From a virus, in IMG/VR virus record IMGVR_UViG_3300025671_000173, positions 1-39,194 of that record: a stretch of 39,194 nucleotides of DNA. One strand, 5' to 3'. How positions within the stretch are numbered: position 1 is the stretch's first letter; every line of letters starts with the position of its first letter. The notes beneath the pieces are model-generated. The model had not been told where the DNA came from, made no database searches, and saw only the letters and a program-made list of their open reading frames with translations. Position numbers and translations under genes: made by a program. Positions 1 to 9,000 of this stretch are shown piece after piece.

Positions 1-181
1 CTGTGTGTGAGTCAGCAGCTTGGATTTGCCAGAAAGTAGATTGTAAAACCTTACCTCCGTTTAATCCACCTGTTGCAGATAAGAAAGGAGTTCTTTGACC
101 ACCTACACGGAATAGCTCCCCAGAAAAGTTATTAATATTCTGAGAATAAATTGCGTTACCTGTCAGCGATATTGCTGCCAT
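1..181 (-). CDS. Major capsid protein, N-terminal 60 codons (partial)
   Basis: The gene starts at 181 and runs off the left edge of the window. The visible protein begins MAAISLTGNAIYSQNINNFS and continues with a TPFLSATGGLNGG stretch, the kind of N-terminal arm (residues about 25-45) seen in HK97-fold capsid proteins of the SU10-like group. A strong ribosome binding site (GGAGGT) lies 7 nt upstream. It directly follows the scaffold gene, the classic scaffold-capsid order. The call rests on context plus the N-terminal pattern; the fold-defining part lies outside the window, so another abundant head protein cannot be fully excluded. Confidence 0.72.
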   Translation of the reverse strand, partial: MAAISLTGNAIYSQNINNFSGELFRVGGQRTPFLSATGGLNGGKVLQSTFWQIQAADSHT

Positions 182-218
182 AAAACACCTCCGTATGTGT
201 CGTATTAAATTCTTTTAC

Positions 219-680
219 TTATTTTTTTTGTTGGTCCATAATGTTTAGCTTGGCTCTCAAAGAATCTTTTACTGAAGCTCCTTTAAGTGCAGCAGCTAAT
301 TGCTCATTTATGTCCATAGGTACTTCTGAAGCAGAATTTGCATCAAGTGCAGCTACTCTAGACCTAGCATCATCTTGTACAACTGGTGCAGGTTGTGACT
401 GTGGTGTAGTAACAACAGCTCCTGTTGGTTCAAAACCATACTCATCTTTAGCAAACTGTGCGATAGACTCTAAATCTACAGGTCCATCGTACACTTGTTT
501 CAACGCTTTACCGAAACCTTTGTCAGTAGATAATCCTAATTTTCCAAAGACATTGCTAATTTCTTTATCTTTATAAGAAGCTAACTCTGCCTCTAGTTTC
601 TTGATAGTATCATCTTTTCTATCAATTGTTTCTCTCATTTGTTTTACACCATGTTCTTGCGGTGCATCAAATTCTTCCAT
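219..680 (-). CDS. Capsid assembly scaffolding protein
   Basis: This 153-aa acidic protein has a predicted coiled coil near residues 10-40 (heptad-like run through RKDDTIKKLEAELASYKDKE), a Gln/Pro/Ala-rich middle, and a basic helical C-terminus (SLRAKLNIMDQQKK) of the kind scaffolds use to bind capsid subunits. It lies just before the major capsid gene. An in-frame GTG at 692 would add four residues, but a GGAGG motif falls 7 nt before the ATG at 680, so 680 is the better start. Scaffolds diverge strongly in sequence; the assignment is from architecture and position. Confidence 0.75.
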   Translation of the reverse strand: MEEFDAPQEHGVKQMRETIDRKDDTIKKLEAELASYKDKEISNVFGKLGLSTDKGFGKALKQVYDGPVDLESIAQFAKDEYGFEPTGAVVTTPQSQPAPVVQDDARSRVAALDANSASEVPMDINEQLAAALKGASVKDSLRAKLNIMDQQKK

Positions 681-692
681 TTGTACCTCCAC

Positions 693-889
693 TATGTGTT
701 AACCTATCTGACAAGACCATAGGCATCTTGCCGTGGTGCTACCTTTACCACTTGACTTATCTCTCTGGTAGCTAAAAGCTATAAGTCCATTACTCTACGG
801 TTTTTAATACGAGCTTTCTACGTAGGCTGTGAAAGCTGAATGCAGGTCTATTTGTAGCGGACCACGCAACGCCTAATATTTATTATACA
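693..889 (-). ncRNA. Structured intergenic RNA candidate between the 343-aa gene and the scaffold
   Basis: About 197 nt without an ORF, in a module where other neighbours overlap or nearly touch. Read on the minus strand it holds several helices in order: AGCTTTC/GAAAGCT (7 bp), GACTTAT/ATAAGTC (7 bp, enclosing AGCT/AGCT), GTGGT/ACCAC (5 bp) and GGCAAGA/TCTTGTC (7 bp with one G-U, 9-nt loop). It could be an untranslated leader of the scaffold-capsid transcript, a processing site, or an independent small RNA. No known family was recognised. The folding is by eye, without energy calculation. Confidence 0.5.
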
Positions 890-910
890 CTAATCTGCTA
901 TAAGTCCAGT
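882..910 (-). promoter_or_regulatory. Possible promoter before the structured RNA and capsid genes
   Basis: On the minus strand a perfect TATAAT (887-882) sits just after the stop of the 343-aa gene. Seventeen nt upstream is only ACTGGA, a poor -35 box. If used, transcription would begin near 875, at the 5' end of the structured region, giving capsid genes extra expression. An AT-rich chance match is possible. Confidence 0.3.
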
Positions 911-1921
911 AATTTGTTTATCTTTTTTAGCAGCACCTAATTGTACACCTTGTGTAGATGCTAGTTCTGATTGTATTCTTTGTACACGTTTAGCAGCAGT
1001 AATATCACCAACTGCATAATCTTCTAATGTAGATAAGTCTAATTCTCTACCAATAGTTTTTGCTTGTTGCATCATAGCTCCAGCAGTTCTATATAATTCT
1101 CCAGCTTTATCTACACCTAATCCAAGTTTTCTTAATCTTTCAAAGTTTTGGAATGTACCTGTAAATCCTCTAGATGTAGCTTGTGCTTGTAATTGTAAAG
1201 TAGCTATGTCACCTTCTAATATTTTATCTTGTATTTTAGGATTAATTAATGCAGCAAATACAGTTCCACTATCTAATGGTATGTTATATCTTTCTTTAAA
1301 TAATTTTTCTACTTCAGGTATTTGATTTTTAACACCAGCATAAACTAAATCTATTCTAGCTTGAAATTCTTCTGCAGATACTGGGTCACCAGTATTATAA
1401 CCTACAGCCATATCAGTAAATTCATCTTCAAAATCTGTAAAATCTGTAACACCAACTTCAGCTAATGTTTGTTTATAAGATGCTTTAACACCCATAAAAG
1501 AAATTTCACTCATAATTAATGTTCCATCATCACGCATTAATTTACCAAAGTTATCTTTCCAAGCTTTAGTTTGTCTAGTTAATCCTACAGCTACATCTTT
1601 ATCTCCAGTTTTAACCCAAGCTTTAGCATATTCTTGTAATACAGCTTCTGGTAAAAATGACATCATACCTTTAGCTACATCTAAACCTTGTGATAAAGTT
1701 CTACCATTATTAGATTCTGATGCTGTAGGTTGATAGCCACCATAATCTCCAGCATAAGTTTCATCTCGTACACCTTGTACTGATGCACCAGCAAATCCTT
1801 CTCTACCAGGTATTTTTCCTGATAATAAACGTTCTAATTCAGATTCACTTTCGCCAGGTCTAGCTGTATCATTAGCTGTTGTTCTAGCTCCACCTGGTCC
1901 TATAACTACTACTTGTGCCAT
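890..1921 (-). CDS. Virion-module protein, 343 aa (unknown)
   Basis: I do not recognise the family. It is an alpha-helical, Gln/Ala/Lys-rich soluble protein with a disordered Gly-rich N-terminus (residues 1-60, with two Tyr/Gly-rich motifs) and no membrane segment or catalytic motif that I can see. The start overlaps the stop of the upstream 416-aa gene by one base (TAATG), so translation is probably coupled. It is the last of five virion-module genes between portal and scaffold. By position it could be a minor capsid or ejected internal protein; that is inference from gene order only. Confidence 0.6.
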   Translation of the reverse strand: MAQVVVIGPGGARTTANDTARPGESESELERLLSGKIPGREGFAGASVQGVRDETYAGDYGGYQPTASESNNGRTLSQGLDVAKGMMSFLPEAVLQEYAKAWVKTGDKDVAVGLTRQTKAWKDNFGKLMRDDGTLIMSEISFMGVKASYKQTLAEVGVTDFTDFEDEFTDMAVGYNTGDPVSAEEFQARIDLVYAGVKNQIPEVEKLFKERYNIPLDSGTVFAALINPKIQDKILEGDIATLQLQAQATSRGFTGTFQNFERLRKLGLGVDKAGELYRTAGAMMQQAKTIGRELDLSTLEDYAVGDITAAKRVQRIQSELASTQGVQLGAAKKDKQITGLIAD

Positions 1922-3171
1922 TATCCTACAAAGCTCCTACTTGTAATAATACCTTCACCAAATGCTGAGAATGCAGCTTTAGCAAGGTCATTTTTAACTT
2001 TTGCATAACCACGATTTAAACCTTCTTCTCTCATCAACTCAAGTTCTTTACCATAATCATTAGTTTTAATTAACTTGTCTAGTAATGGGTCATCATCTTT
2101 AAGATTAACACCCATAGTTATTGCAGCATTTTCTTTTTTATTTGTCACAATACTAGCCCAATCAATTTCTCTATCATACATATCATAAAATTGATATCTT
2201 CTATCTTTAAGTTCATTAATAAAATTATCTTTAAATAAAGCATTGTTACGCATTTTACCTGCAAGTTCACCAATCTTTGAAGTGTATTGTCCTTGTAAAT
2301 GTTTTGGTAAATAAGTATCTAATAAATTTTGAACTTCAGTTTCTTTATCTGTAGTAGTACTAATAGTTTGTCCACTTAAAGCATTAACTAATCCTGAATC
2401 TAATGTTACATCTGCGTATGGGTCAAACACTCCTTGCATCTGCATTATTGCTTCTTGTTGTGTAAAGTATCCACGTCTAGTCATATCAGCTAAATAATAC
2501 ACAGCATTTTCTGGTAATTTACTACCATAAGTTTTCATAGCTGTTTGATTAAATATATCTGTATATAAAGATAAATTCTTTTCAAACTGTACAGGGTCTG
2601 TAAATTCAGACCTTTCTGCTATAAGTTGTGATTGAGTTACTTGTAATCTTTCTAATATAGCTCCATACAAATCTGTTTCTTCAAAAGCTTCAACAGCTTT
2701 AGCCATATCACCGTTATTAGCAATGTAATATCCAGCTAAATTATTTATATATTCATCATCAGCTAATAATCTAGAAGTAATTTTTCTTCTATTATTTTCT
2801 GCAGCAGTTAAAAAATTATTTGCTATTTGGTATGCGTCACCTTCAATATCTAATATTCCTGCTGGTACGCTAACTAATTTATCTCCATTTAAAAATCCAC
2901 TTTCAAAACTACTAATAGATATAGTAGGTATACCATAATCTTCTCTAGCATATTTTTCTTCATCATCTGTAGCTTTAGGTTCTTCTCTGTTATCGTAATA
3001 ATTACTAATGTCTTTAAGTGTTAAATTTTTTGGTAAATCTAATGCATATGAATAACTACCAAGGTCAATAATAATTTTATATCCTTCACCTTCAACATAA
3101 ATTATTTGTGTACCTTGCCAATCAGATTTTATACCACCTTGAAAACCAACATTTGTTTCTATTTCAGACAT
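1921..3171 (-). CDS. Virion-module protein, 416 aa (unknown)
   Basis: A 416-aa protein, family not recognised. The N-terminal third (about 1-90) is rich in beta-prone residues (GGIKSDWQGTQIIYVEGEGY onward). The remainder is helical, with several Asp/Glu-Lys runs, and contains the segment FDPYADVTLDSG near residue 245. It overlaps both neighbours by one base (TAATG at each junction), consistent with a translationally coupled operon. No membrane segment. Likely a structural or ejected protein by its place in the portal-scaffold block. There may be distant kinship with the adjacent 489-aa and 343-aa products, which have similar helical composition, but I cannot show it. Confidence 0.6.
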   Translation of the reverse strand: MSEIETNVGFQGGIKSDWQGTQIIYVEGEGYKIIIDLGSYSYALDLPKNLTLKDISNYYDNREEPKATDDEEKYAREDYGIPTISISSFESGFLNGDKLVSVPAGILDIEGDAYQIANNFLTAAENNRRKITSRLLADDEYINNLAGYYIANNGDMAKAVEAFEETDLYGAILERLQVTQSQLIAERSEFTDPVQFEKNLSLYTDIFNQTAMKTYGSKLPENAVYYLADMTRRGYFTQQEAIMQMQGVFDPYADVTLDSGLVNALSGQTISTTTDKETEVQNLLDTYLPKHLQGQYTSKIGELAGKMRNNALFKDNFINELKDRRYQFYDMYDREIDWASIVTNKKENAAITMGVNLKDDDPLLDKLIKTNDYGKELELMREEGLNRGYAKVKNDLAKAAFSAFGEGIITSRSFVG

Positions 3172-4598
3172 TATTTATTACCTCCAAATAAATTTTTAAT
3201 TCCATTAATACCTTGACCAGCATATTTAAAAGCTGCTTCACCAATAACACCTTGGTCTTTTCCAAAAATAGGTTGTAAAATTCCTTTATCTACTATTAAA
3301 TAAAAAGGGTCATATTCCATTTGTTTAGTAAACTTTTGTAATCCTTCTCCAAATGATTCTTGCACAGCTTCTTTAAAATTTTTTTCTGGTACTTCACCAG
3401 ATAATATAGCATCCATAGCTTTAGTTGTATCTCCACCATATTCAGATGCAAATGTAGTAGCACCTTTAACAGCAGCTAAAGCAAGATTGCCTATTGACCA
3501 ATAAGCTATACCTTGTAATAATAATCCACTTGCACCACCCATAACACCAGCTAATGCAGTTCCTGCAAATAATTTAGGTATTCCTTTACCTAAAGTGTAG
3601 GTTATAATTTCATCAACAGGTCCAAATATTTTTCCTACTACATCTAAAGATTTCCTTCCAAGACCTGGTGTACCTGTTTGTTTATCTATATTTTCTGCAA
3701 TATTATTTTCATAAATAGGAATATCTCTATCCATTGTTTGTGCGTCATAAGCAGGTCCATCGTACCCTTCTAAAGGGTCAAAATATTCTGCACGATTAGG
3801 ATAATTATCTAAACTATCTGCATTAGCTCTATCTGCACGTTGTGCATCTTCTATGTCATCATTAAAATATTGGGGTAAATCAGCATCCATTGTTTGTGCA
3901 TCATATGCAGGTCCATTGTAACCTTCAAAAGGGTCAAACTCATCACCTGTAGGTCGCATGTTTACATCTTTTGGTGTATTTATAGATTCGTAATCTATTT
4001 TTTTATTATTAATTTTAAAATTACCATTATCAACAAAAGATAAACCATTACGATTTAATTTTAAAGTTAATCCTGTTTCATTATGTGTTATAAAAGATGC
4101 TCTATTTTCATTTTTAACAGTCCATGAATCTTTAGGAGCATAAGCACTGTTATCATCATAATATGCAACACTAATATTACCGTCAGGAAAAAGATTGTCA
4201 TCAAAACCTTGTGTAGTTAATGCTTGTTTAATACTGTCTATTTCATTATTTCTTAAATTTTCTGCAACACCAATAACTGTTTTTTGAGATGCAGTTCCTA
4301 ATTTTGCATTATTAATTACTTTAGATAATTGTTTTTTTAATTCATTAAAATCTCTCATAAAATTAATTCTTGTACTATTACGAGATTGACCAGTAGTAGG
4401 TATAGTAAGAATATTATCCATTAAATTTTTTTCAAAAACTGTTAATTGATTTCCTACTTTAATATCTAATAAATTTTTTTCATTAGACCACCATTTTTCC
4501 CAATCTAAATTTAAACTACCACGCTGATTATTTATAATCCAATCTGTTTCAGTACGTTTATAACCAGGTGCTTCTATTTCTTGTATTTTTTCAGCCAT
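3171..4598 (-). CDS. Virion-module protein with glycine-zipper membrane-like helices, 475 aa
   Basis: Unrecognised family. Residues about 210-300 contain two copies of an acidic repeat (FDP-F/L-EGY-N/D-GPAYDAQTMD) separated by roughly 50 residues. After residue 330 comes a long hydrophobic, Gly/Ala-rich stretch (LFAGTALAGVMGGASGLLLQ and following) that could insert in a membrane. That suits a phage protein ejected with the DNA, or a pore-forming internal protein, but this is inference. The C-terminus is helical and Lys/Gly rich (KYAGQGINGIKNLFGGNK). One-base overlaps at both ends indicate coupled translation with the neighbouring 489- and 416-aa genes. Confidence 0.6.
   Translation of the reverse strand: MAEKIQEIEAPGYKRTETDWIINNQRGSLNLDWEKWWSNEKNLLDIKVGNQLTVFEKNLMDNILTIPTTGQSRNSTRINFMRDFNELKKQLSKVINNAKLGTASQKTVIGVAENLRNNEIDSIKQALTTQGFDDNLFPDGNISVAYYDDNSAYAPKDSWTVKNENRASFITHNETGLTLKLNRNGLSFVDNGNFKINNKKIDYESINTPKDVNMRPTGDEFDPFEGYNGPAYDAQTMDADLPQYFNDDIEDAQRADRANADSLDNYPNRAEYFDPLEGYDGPAYDAQTMDRDIPIYENNIAENIDKQTGTPGLGRKSLDVVGKIFGPVDEIITYTLGKGIPKLFAGTALAGVMGGASGLLLQGIAYWSIGNLALAAVKGATTFASEYGGDTTKAMDAILSGEVPEKNFKEAVQESFGEGLQKFTKQMEYDPFYLIVDKGILQPIFGKDQGVIGEAAFKYAGQGINGIKNLFGGNK
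3732..3945 (-). repeat. Imperfect direct repeat inside the 475-aa gene (two about 55-bp units)
   Basis: Two units, about 3732-3786 and 3887-3945, share tccattgtttgtgc and aaagggtcaaa blocks and encode the duplicated GPAYDAQTMD motif. Many differences are at third codon positions (for example tcgtac versus ttgtaa in reverse sense), so the peptide appears to be kept by selection. Confidence 0.7.
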
Positions 4599-6067
4599 TA
4601 CGCTCCAAACATATACAGTATCATATCTTGCTGCATCTTTCTAACATCTTTACCATTCTCTATAGCTTTAGTTACTTTGCCATATTCTTTTTCAAATTGT
4701 GCATCACGTATAGCTTCAGGTGAATCAATAGCAAACATAGATAAATCTACTTTACCAGTACCAGGTTGAAATGTTCCTGTTTCATCTCTACCTATTTGTT
4801 GTAATTGTTGGTAAGCATCAGTAGATAATGCAAAGTTATAGTTATTTAAAAACTCATTTTTAGCTCGTTGTTTAGCTGCAGTTAAACTATAAGAATCATA
4901 AAATTTATCTGACCAAGTACTAAGTTCTTCTTCTGTAGGAGGTCTATTTAACTTAGCTTCAAAATAATCGTTAACAAGTTCTTTCATTTCTAATGGACCA
5001 GGAATATCCATCTTAGCTATTATTTGTTTAGCTATTTCACCTTCTTGATATCTAGCGTTAGCATTAGTTACTTTAGCAAATTCTTTTAAACCATAATTAA
5101 ATAACTGTCTTTCAAAACTAAATTCATTATTAAGTTCTTGTGTCTTTGTGAAAAATACAGATTGACCTGTTTCCATTTCTTTCATTAATTGTTTATATAA
5201 ATCAGAACCTTCTGTTGCATCTAAGTTTCTATCAATCCAATCCATAACTAATTGAATAGATTGTCTTAATGGTTCACCATATTTACCTTCATAACCTACA
5301 AACCAATCTGGAGAAACTATTTTATTTTCTAATAAAAACTTTTGATATGAAGATATTTCTTGTGTACTAGCATAATTATCTATAATTCCAGCTATTGGTG
5401 CAGCAACAAAATAACCTGCATGTGGTTTTAAAACTACACTATTTCCTTGTACTGTAGGTCTTAATGGTGAATCTGCTGAAGCTGCTAATAAAAATTCTAA
5501 ATCTTCTGCTGGTATAGTAATACCATTTTCTTGTGCATTAGAAATATAATTTTGAACTGCAATTTCGTTACCAATTAAACCTAACTTTGCGTATTTTTCA
5601 TATGTAGAAAAATCTAATTGAGGTCCTATAGTTTGTTCAGAAGGTGTTATAGCTGTTTCACCTTCACGCCTTCTTCTAGATTTATCAATCCAACTTTCAT
5701 CAGAAGTAGAAGTTACTACAGGAGAACCCATATTAGGACCAGAAGGTGCAGCAATTTTATTATTTTCTTGTACTTGTTGCTCTACTGGTTTTTCATTAAA
5801 AGCTGCAGAAAAATCATTTCTAAAACTTTCTAAAGGAACTGAATCATTTTTAATACTTTCTAAAGCTTCAGCTTTTAATTTACGTTCAGAATCTGTACTA
5901 GGTTCAAATGAATTAATAAAATTAATAAATGATTCTTTAGTAACTTCAGCAATACCAGTAGAAAAAGCATAAGTGCTATCTAATTTTACAAGTTCTGAAT
6001 TTGGTTCTGCTTCTTTAAGTTTTCTAAACCATTCACCTAATCTTGTACCTAAACTTTTTTTTGCCAT
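4598..6067 (-). CDS. Virion-module protein, 489 aa (unknown)
   Basis: A helical 489-aa protein with no recognised family. The N-terminus is short and basic (MAKKSLGTRLGEWFRKLKEA), amphipathic in appearance, followed by a low-complexity linker near residues 95-140 with SRRRREGE. Near residue 385 is the segment EAKLNRPPTEEELSTWSDKF, resembling short helical motifs I associate with phage internal proteins. It overlaps the 475-aa gene by one base (TAATG) and follows the 1907-aa gene after 3 nt. By position it is part of the late head unit, possibly a minor virion protein. No enzymatic motif seen. Confidence 0.6.
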   Translation of the reverse strand: MAKKSLGTRLGEWFRKLKEAEPNSELVKLDSTYAFSTGIAEVTKESFINFINSFEPSTDSERKLKAEALESIKNDSVPLESFRNDFSAAFNEKPVEQQVQENNKIAAPSGPNMGSPVVTSTSDESWIDKSRRRREGETAITPSEQTIGPQLDFSTYEKYAKLGLIGNEIAVQNYISNAQENGITIPAEDLEFLLAASADSPLRPTVQGNSVVLKPHAGYFVAAPIAGIIDNYASTQEISSYQKFLLENKIVSPDWFVGYEGKYGEPLRQSIQLVMDWIDRNLDATEGSDLYKQLMKEMETGQSVFFTKTQELNNEFSFERQLFNYGLKEFAKVTNANARYQEGEIAKQIIAKMDIPGPLEMKELVNDYFEAKLNRPPTEEELSTWSDKFYDSYSLTAAKQRAKNEFLNNYNFALSTDAYQQLQQIGRDETGTFQPGTGKVDLSMFAIDSPEAIRDAQFEKEYGKVTKAIENGKDVRKMQQDMILYMFGA

Positions 6068-6070
6068 TAA

Positions 6071-9000
6071 TTATCCTTCTGGTAAATAATCCAAGTATTC
6101 TTGGTCATCTCTATATAACTTTAACATAACACCTGTCCATACAGCCCAAAAATCTGGATAATTTTCAATAATACCATTAGCTTCATTATACATCCACAAC
6201 CTAAGTGCTTTAGCTCTAACATCATCTGATGTTAACCACCAGTCTTTATTTCTTGTAGGTGAGTATTGTATAGACAATTGTTCAGCTTCTTCCCATTTAA
6301 CTAATGCTTCAGCAAATCCTTGTGCAGCAGCAAATTCCATAATTTTAGGATTAGTTGTCCAGTATTCTCTCATTTCATTAAATATATCCATTGTTGCTGG
6401 TGGAGATAATAAACCATATTCATCAGCTTGAAATCCAGGTAAAGCTTCTTTTAATTGTTCTCTATATAATCTTTTAATAACAGTTTTCTTAACTGATGGT
6501 ATTGTTGTTTTGTCTAAGTTCTTAGTAAATGTTTTATATCTAAAGAAACCAATTGTATCATTAACAGCTCTACGATATTGGTCAGGACTTAATAAATTCT
6601 TTTCACGAATAATATCATTATAATTTTTTTCTTCATAAGGATTGTCAATGTTTAAATAATAACCACTAACTTTTAGTGTACTAAAAATATCTGCGTTTTC
6701 TTTTTGAAATTGTTGTACTCTAACACTGTAAGGTTGTTTACCAGTTTCTGATTGTGTTCTAGGACTTAACAAATAAGGATGTTCTACTCCATATAATTCT
6801 AAAAATTCATTATATGTAGCTACATCATTACCTTCATTTTTTTCTTTAATACGTACATATTCTTCATACAATACAGCTTGACCCCATAAGTTTCCTTGTT
6901 TGTCATCAATAAAATATTCTGGTTGAAATCCTGTAGGACCAAAGAATTGATAAATAAATTGAAAACCAAACAAAGTTCCTGATTTAACTTTTGCATATTC
7001 TAAATATGCATTTTCTATTTCACCTTTATTTAATTCATTAACAGATAAACCTGGATACAATTTGTTAATATATTTATCTAACTTACCAGCTTTATATAAT
7101 CTTTCAGGTTCACCAGCAGATACACCCCATCTATACAAATCAATAGTAGCTTTAGCTCTCATACGTTCTGCTTCTGTACTTGCATCAGATATAACATCAA
7201 ACTCATCAGCACCAAGTAACCAAGCATTTAATTTTTTATATACAGGTGATATAGAAAATACATCAGTTAATTTTTCTGGTGGAGGAAACTCTCCAAATAA
7301 AGTTTTTTCTAAACTGTTAGCCCAACCATACTCTGCACCTAATTTAGTAGATGCAGTTTCAATTGGAGGTAAAACTTTATTTAAAGCAAAACCTACAAAT
7401 GGGTTAGGTCCAGGTACAAATCCTTGTCCTAACAAGTTAACACCTTGTACATATCCTCTAGGTGATATTTGTACTTGTTGTTCTCCTCCTGATAATTCAT
7501 CATCAAAAATTAAACTTGACATAAAACCACCAAATGGCATGACAAACATATCTTCTTGTGGGTCTTGTGGATTAGCTACAAAAAATCCATCATTAGAACT
7601 ACTACCTAAAGCATCTGCAGCACTGCCACCTCTAAAACCTACATGCCCTTTACGTAATACATATGGATTTTGTGCAAGTAACTTACCCCATGTTTGAAAT
7701 ACTTCAAACCACACTTCAGCAAATGGAAAAACATTTACTAACTTGTCAGATATAGTATGTCTTTGTTTTGTATCATACAATAATTCTTTTACACCAGCTA
7801 ATGCATAAGCTTTAGATTCTATATTCATAGCTTCGTAATCATCAATTTTTCCTGGTTTATACAATTTACTAGCACCTGTAAGTTCATCAATAATTTTTTT
7901 AGGAACTGCAGCATCTTTAGCTTCTTTAATAAATTGTTTTCTTAATCTTGGTGTAAAATCAGCAAATCTTTCACCAACATACATCCATCTAAATTGTTTA
8001 AATGTCGTAGACCTATTAAGAATACCAATAGGTTTTGTCATTAAATGGTCAAATACTGTTTGATAAAATATATCCATACCATCTTGAAACATTCCAAGAA
8101 AGTTTTTGTCAGTAGATTCATCAGCAAGATTTCTAGTAATTGTCATCATACCTGGGTCTAGTCCATCTTGTTTGTTGTAATATAACTTTAATTCATCTAG
8201 TACTTTTGATTTTTTAAATTTCTTTAACAAATTTTCTTCAGAACTAAAAAACTCAATTACATTTTTTTCATCAACACCATCAGTACCAAATTTAGCTAAT
8301 GTACCTTCACCAATCATTTTTCTAATATTTTGATTACCAGTATTAGTATTTAGTCTTAATTTATATTGATAAGTACCATCAGCTTGTTTAAATATATCTT
8401 TACCTTCAGATATTTGACCACCAGCACTAATACGTATTCTTGATTCTAAAAATTGTAAATGTTGGTCTAAAGTAACAGAACCATCTCTTAAAATTTCTGA
8501 CCATTTATTGCCACCGTATTTAATTAATTGTATTCTAGCTTCTCTACCTGCAGGAGATAATAACCATTCATTTAATTCTTTAGAGCCATAACCAAACTTA
8601 GCTACTTGTCTAGCAATAGGGTCATTTCTTAAATGTCTTAACTCTGCATACATTGATTCTGCTATTTGGTCTATTGTTAATTCAGATTTATCTTTTGCAA
8701 GATATTCTAAATATTTATTTTGTTTACGTCCTCTAGCATCAGCTATGTCATTAGGTCTAAATGTTTTTTGCATAGCTTCTATAACTTCTTCTTGCATTAA
8801 AAACTCTACAGCATCATTGTTTTGTTTAGCTTTTGTATATTTACCTAATGAAACTTTTTCTAACATAGCTCCAACTTTACTGTTTGGATTATGTGCAAAA
8901 ACCCATTGCAAATATTCATGTGGTTTGTTATAAAATCCTGATAAACCTTTAACAGCTATACGTGCTTGTTCTTCTAAAAACACACGTGTAAAAAATGCAA

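Noticed and set aside
7062-7697. Long plus-strand frame (211 aa) opposite the giant gene
   Set aside because: Antisense shadow of the 1907-aa coding frame; no ribosome binding site and low-complexity Ser/Pro/Asn composition that mirrors the reverse strand.
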